From contig NZ_CP019445.1 of NCBI RefSeq assembly GCF_001975225.1, positions 2,356,001 through 2,420,000 on the forward strand: a DNA stretch of 64,000 nt, read 5' to 3'. The notes beneath the pieces are model-generated. The model was not told where the DNA came from. It did not search any database and saw only the letters and a list, made by a program, of their open reading frames with translations. Each line of letters opens with the position of its first letter. Position 1 is the stretch's first letter. This stretch comes from Kosakonia cowanii JCM 10956 = DSM 18146. Lineage in GTDB: Bacteria > Pseudomonadota > Gammaproteobacteria > Enterobacterales > Enterobacteriaceae. Made by a program: the position numbers and the translations under genes. Positions 61,900 through 64,000 of the stretch are shown here, piece after piece.

Positions 61900-63099
61900 T
61901 TAAGACTTCGGTTGCTCTGACTGGCCGTTGGCCTGGGCTTGCTCTTTCTTGTCAGATGTCACTTCCTGGGCCTTGACCTGCACGCCAGGTTTGACTTTTT
62001 GTAACCCTTCGATGATCACGCGATCGCCGCTTTTCAGGCCATCGGTAACCAGCCACTTGTCGCCAATGGCCTGGGTCGCGGTGATATTGCGGATTTCAAC
62101 TTTGTCGCCTTCACCTACCACCATCGCCGTTGCGTCACCGCGCGGCGTACGGGTCACACCCTGTTGCGGAACCAGCAGGGCGTTCGGGTTAACCCCTTCT
62201 TCCAGCTTGGCGCGCACGAACATGCCCGGCAGCAGCGTGTGGTCCGGGTTCGGGAACACGGCGCGCAGGGTGATTGAACCGGTGGTCTGATCGACGGTTA
62301 CGCCAGAGAACTCAAGGGTACCGGACTGGTCATACTTCATGCCGTCGTTGGTCACCAGCTCCACTTTCGCTTTGCCGTTATCCTGCTTCAGCGAACCGTT
62401 AGCCATTTCCTGCTTGAGGCGCAGGAAATCGTTGCTGGACTGGGTGACATCGACGTAGATCGGGTCAAGCTGCTGCACGGTGGTCAGCGCAGTGGTCTGC
62501 CCGCTCTGCACCAGCGCACCTTCGGTAACGGTAGAGGTACCGGTGCGGCCGCTAATTGGGGAGGTAACTTTGGTGTAAGCCAGGTTGATGCGCGCATTCT
62601 CGACCGCAGCTTTCGCGGCGATAACCGAGGCGTTTGCCTGCTGCGCGTCTGCCTGCGCCGTATCATAATCCTGTTGGCTGATGTACCTGGTGCCCAACAG
62701 TTTCTTATAACGGTTCAGGGTCATCTGCGCGATATTCGCCGCTGCCTGCGCTTTGGCTAAATCACCTTTCGCACTGTCGTAGGCGGCCTGATAGGTCGCC
62801 GGATCAATTTGATAGAGCGAGACACCCGCTTCGACGTCACTGCCTTCGGTAAAGTTGCGCTTCAAAATAATGCCGCTAACCTGCGGACGGACTTCAGCAA
62901 TGCGATATGCAGTGGTGCGACCCGGCAGCTCGGTGGTGATCTGCAGAGGTGCCGCTTTCACTGTTACCACGCCGACTTCCGGCGCCTGGCCGGCTCCCTG
63001 CTGCTGCTGCGCAGGTTTATCGTCACATCCTGTAAGCGCTAAGCTGCCCGAAAGCATCAGAACGACCGCCAGAGGCGTTAGCCCTCTGTTTATGTTCAT
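61900..63099 (-). CDS. acrA: AcrA periplasmic adaptor lipoprotein
   Basis: AcrA bridges AcrB and TolC. The start at 63099 (MNINRGLTPLAVVLMLSGSLALTGC) follows GAGGTTTACTT and gives 399 residues. The upstream frame is not conserved. Lipobox LTGC places the acylated residue at Cys25. Then come the barrel-sandwich (lipoyl) domain, the coiled-coil hairpin (about 100-170; YDSAKGDLAKAQAAANIAQM), the beta-barrel and the membrane-proximal domain. It is first in the acrAB operon, divergent from acrR. Confidence 0.97.
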   Translation of the reverse strand: MNINRGLTPLAVVLMLSGSLALTGCDDKPAQQQQGAGQAPEVGVVTVKAAPLQITTELPGRTTAYRIAEVRPQVSGIILKRNFTEGSDVEAGVSLYQIDPATYQAAYDSAKGDLAKAQAAANIAQMTLNRYKKLLGTRYISQQDYDTAQADAQQANASVIAAKAAVENARINLAYTKVTSPISGRTGTSTVTEGALVQSGQTTALTTVQQLDPIYVDVTQSSNDFLRLKQEMANGSLKQDNGKAKVELVTNDGMKYDQSGTLEFSGVTVDQTTGSITLRAVFPNPDHTLLPGMFVRAKLEEGVNPNALLVPQQGVTRTPRGDATAMVVGEGDKVEIRNITATQAIGDKWLVTDGLKSGDRVIIEGLQKVKPGVQVKAQEVTSDKKEQAQANGQSEQPKS

Positions 63100-63189
63100 A
63101 AGTAAACCTCGAGTGTCCGATTTCAAATTGATCAATGGATCAAAGGCCCAAAAACCCATTGCTGCGTTTATATTATGGTCGTGCTATGG

Positions 63190-63213
63190 TACAAACATTC
63201 ACAAATGTATGTA
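63190..63213. promoter_or_regulatory. AcrR operator in the acrA-acrR gap
   Basis: The 24-base inverted repeat consists of TACAAACATTCA followed by CAAATGTATGTA. It differs by one base from the IR24 operator bound by AcrR in E. coli. It lies 29 bases before acrR and controls both acrR and acrAB. Confidence 0.88.
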
Positions 63214-63241
63214 AATCTGACTCCTGTAAATTCACCGACAT

Positions 63242-63895
63242 ATGGCACGAAAAACCAAACAACAGGCGCTTGAGACGCGACAACACATTCTTGATGTCGC
63301 CATGCGGCTGTTTTCCCGGCAGGGCGTTTCATCAACTTCGCTGGCTGAAATTGCGCAGGCGGCAGGAGTAACTCGCGGCGCGATTTACTGGCATTTCAAA
63401 AACAAGTCAGATTTGTTTAGTGAAATTTGGGAACTGTCGGAATCCAGTATTGGAGATCTTGAAACTGAGTATCGGGCAAAATTCCCTGGCGATCCACTCT
63501 CAGTATTAAGAGAAATATTGGTTTATATCCTTGAAGCCACCGTTGTTGAAGAGCGGCGTCGGCTGATGATGGAGATCATCTTCCATAAATGCGAGTTTGT
63601 TGGCGAAATGGCGGTGGTGCAGGAGGCGCAGCGCGATTTATGTCTGGAAAGTTATGACCGCATCGAAACGACGCTCACCGAATGCATTCAGGCGAAATTA
63701 TTGCCCGCCAATCTTTTAACCCGCCGTGTTGCGGTGCTGATGCGCGCCTATGTCTCCGGAATTATGGAAAACTGGCTATTTGCGCCGCAATCTTTCGATC
63801 TGAAAAAAGAGGCGCGCGCTTACGTCGCCATCCTGCTGGAGATGTGCCAGTTCTGCCCGACGCTGCGCGACGACACGCCGGCTCTCAAGGCATAA
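63242..63895 (+). CDS. acrR: TetR-family repressor AcrR
   Basis: AcrR is the local repressor of acrAB and of itself, released by pump substrates. The 217-residue product (K-12: 215) has the TetR helix-turn-helix at about 10-55 ([40 protein letters not shown]). The helical ligand domain follows ([20 protein letters not shown]). It is full length with no visible lesion, so the pump should be normally regulated. The gene expected next in K-12 order, mscK, would begin beyond the window. Confidence 0.97.
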   Translation: MARKTKQQALETRQHILDVAMRLFSRQGVSSTSLAEIAQAAGVTRGAIYWHFKNKSDLFSEIWELSESSIGDLETEYRAKFPGDPLSVLREILVYILEATVVEERRRLMMEIIFHKCEFVGEMAVVQEAQRDLCLESYDRIETTLTECIQAKLLPANLLTRRVAVLMRAYVSGIMENWLFAPQSFDLKKEARAYVAILLEMCQFCPTLRDDTPALKA

Positions 63896-64000
63896 GCAGG
63901 CCGCCAGGATTTCTCCTGGAGGCCGCTCACTCTTCTAGGTAGTTGTCTGCACGCGTGATATTCTTCGCGCGTGGCCACTCCGGCCGCTTTCCCGAACAGA
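63896..64000. other. Non-coding tail after acrR
   Basis: No gene is visible. GCCAGGA-TTTC-TCCTGGAGGC (63904-63926) can form a stem-loop without a T run. It may be a weak terminator or a leader structure for the next gene outside the window. Confidence 0.4.

Overview
The window is a chromosomal segment of a GC-rich member of the Enterobacteriaceae. Protein sequences are closest to the Enterobacter, Klebsiella and Kosakonia side of the family. The genus cannot be fixed from the sequence alone. Both ends follow the Escherichia coli K-12 map gene for gene. The left end runs ampG, yajG, bolA, tig, clpP, clpX, lon, hupB, ppiD, ybaV, fadM, queC, ybaE, cof, decR, mdlA, mdlB, glnK, amtB, tesB, ybaY, atl, ffs. 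The right end runs ylaC, maa, hha, tomB, acrB, acrA, acrR. I saw no tRNA, rRNA, insertion sequence, integrase, prophage or CRISPR array.

Positions 1-25690 are core genome. The first part is the protein quality-control block: trigger factor, ClpP and ClpX, Lon, HU-beta and the periplasmic-face chaperone PpiD. It is followed by small metabolic genes. A cysteine desulfhydrase gene (cdsH), absent from K-12, sits beside its likely regulator decR. Then come the MdlAB ABC exporter pair and the nitrogen-regulated glnK-amtB operon with a textbook sigma-54 promoter. The block ends with the 4.5S RNA gene ffs. The fadM-queC gap holds four REP-type palindromes around an unexplained structured segment of about 350 bases.

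Positions 25691-56330, between ffs and ylaC, form a metabolic accessory region of about 30 kb. K-12 has only pdeB in this position. The region contains: (i) an acetoin catabolic cluster (acoK-like regulator broken by a frameshift, divergent acoABCL, and an acetoin/butanediol dehydrogenase); (ii) a trehalose PTS set (treR, treB, treC, the last frameshifted near its end); (iii) a GFA-family protein, a small secreted protein, the MocR regulator YczR with its membrane partner YczE, and a GNAT enzyme; (iv) an AT-rich two-gene module encoding a ribbon-helix-helix protein and a 72-residue protein of unknown function; (v) lacI-lacZ with a recognisable lac operator but no lacY; (vi) a GntR regulator, a ManD/RspA-like dehydratase and a PTS permease of unknown sugar specificity; (vii) an operon of a 2-oxoglutarate/Fe(II)-type oxygenase and a MetQNI-like importer whose ATPase lacks the usual regulatory domain; (viii) a Zur-controlled pair of zinc-free ribosomal proteins, rpmE2 and rpmJ2, and another GNAT enzyme.

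Positions 56331-64000 are core again: ylaC, maa, the Hha-TomB pair, and the AcrAB efflux pump with its divergent repressor AcrR and operator.

The most interesting unexplained element is a short ORF on the minus strand (54910 to 54785). It has a strong ribosome binding site and three consecutive cysteine codons right after Met-Arg. It overlaps, out of frame, the start of the oxygenase-transporter operon. This arrangement looks like a cysteine-sensing leader peptide. The AT-rich two-gene module, the paired mononucleotide-run frameshifts in acoK and treC, and the C6/G6 palindromes before acoA also deserve attention.
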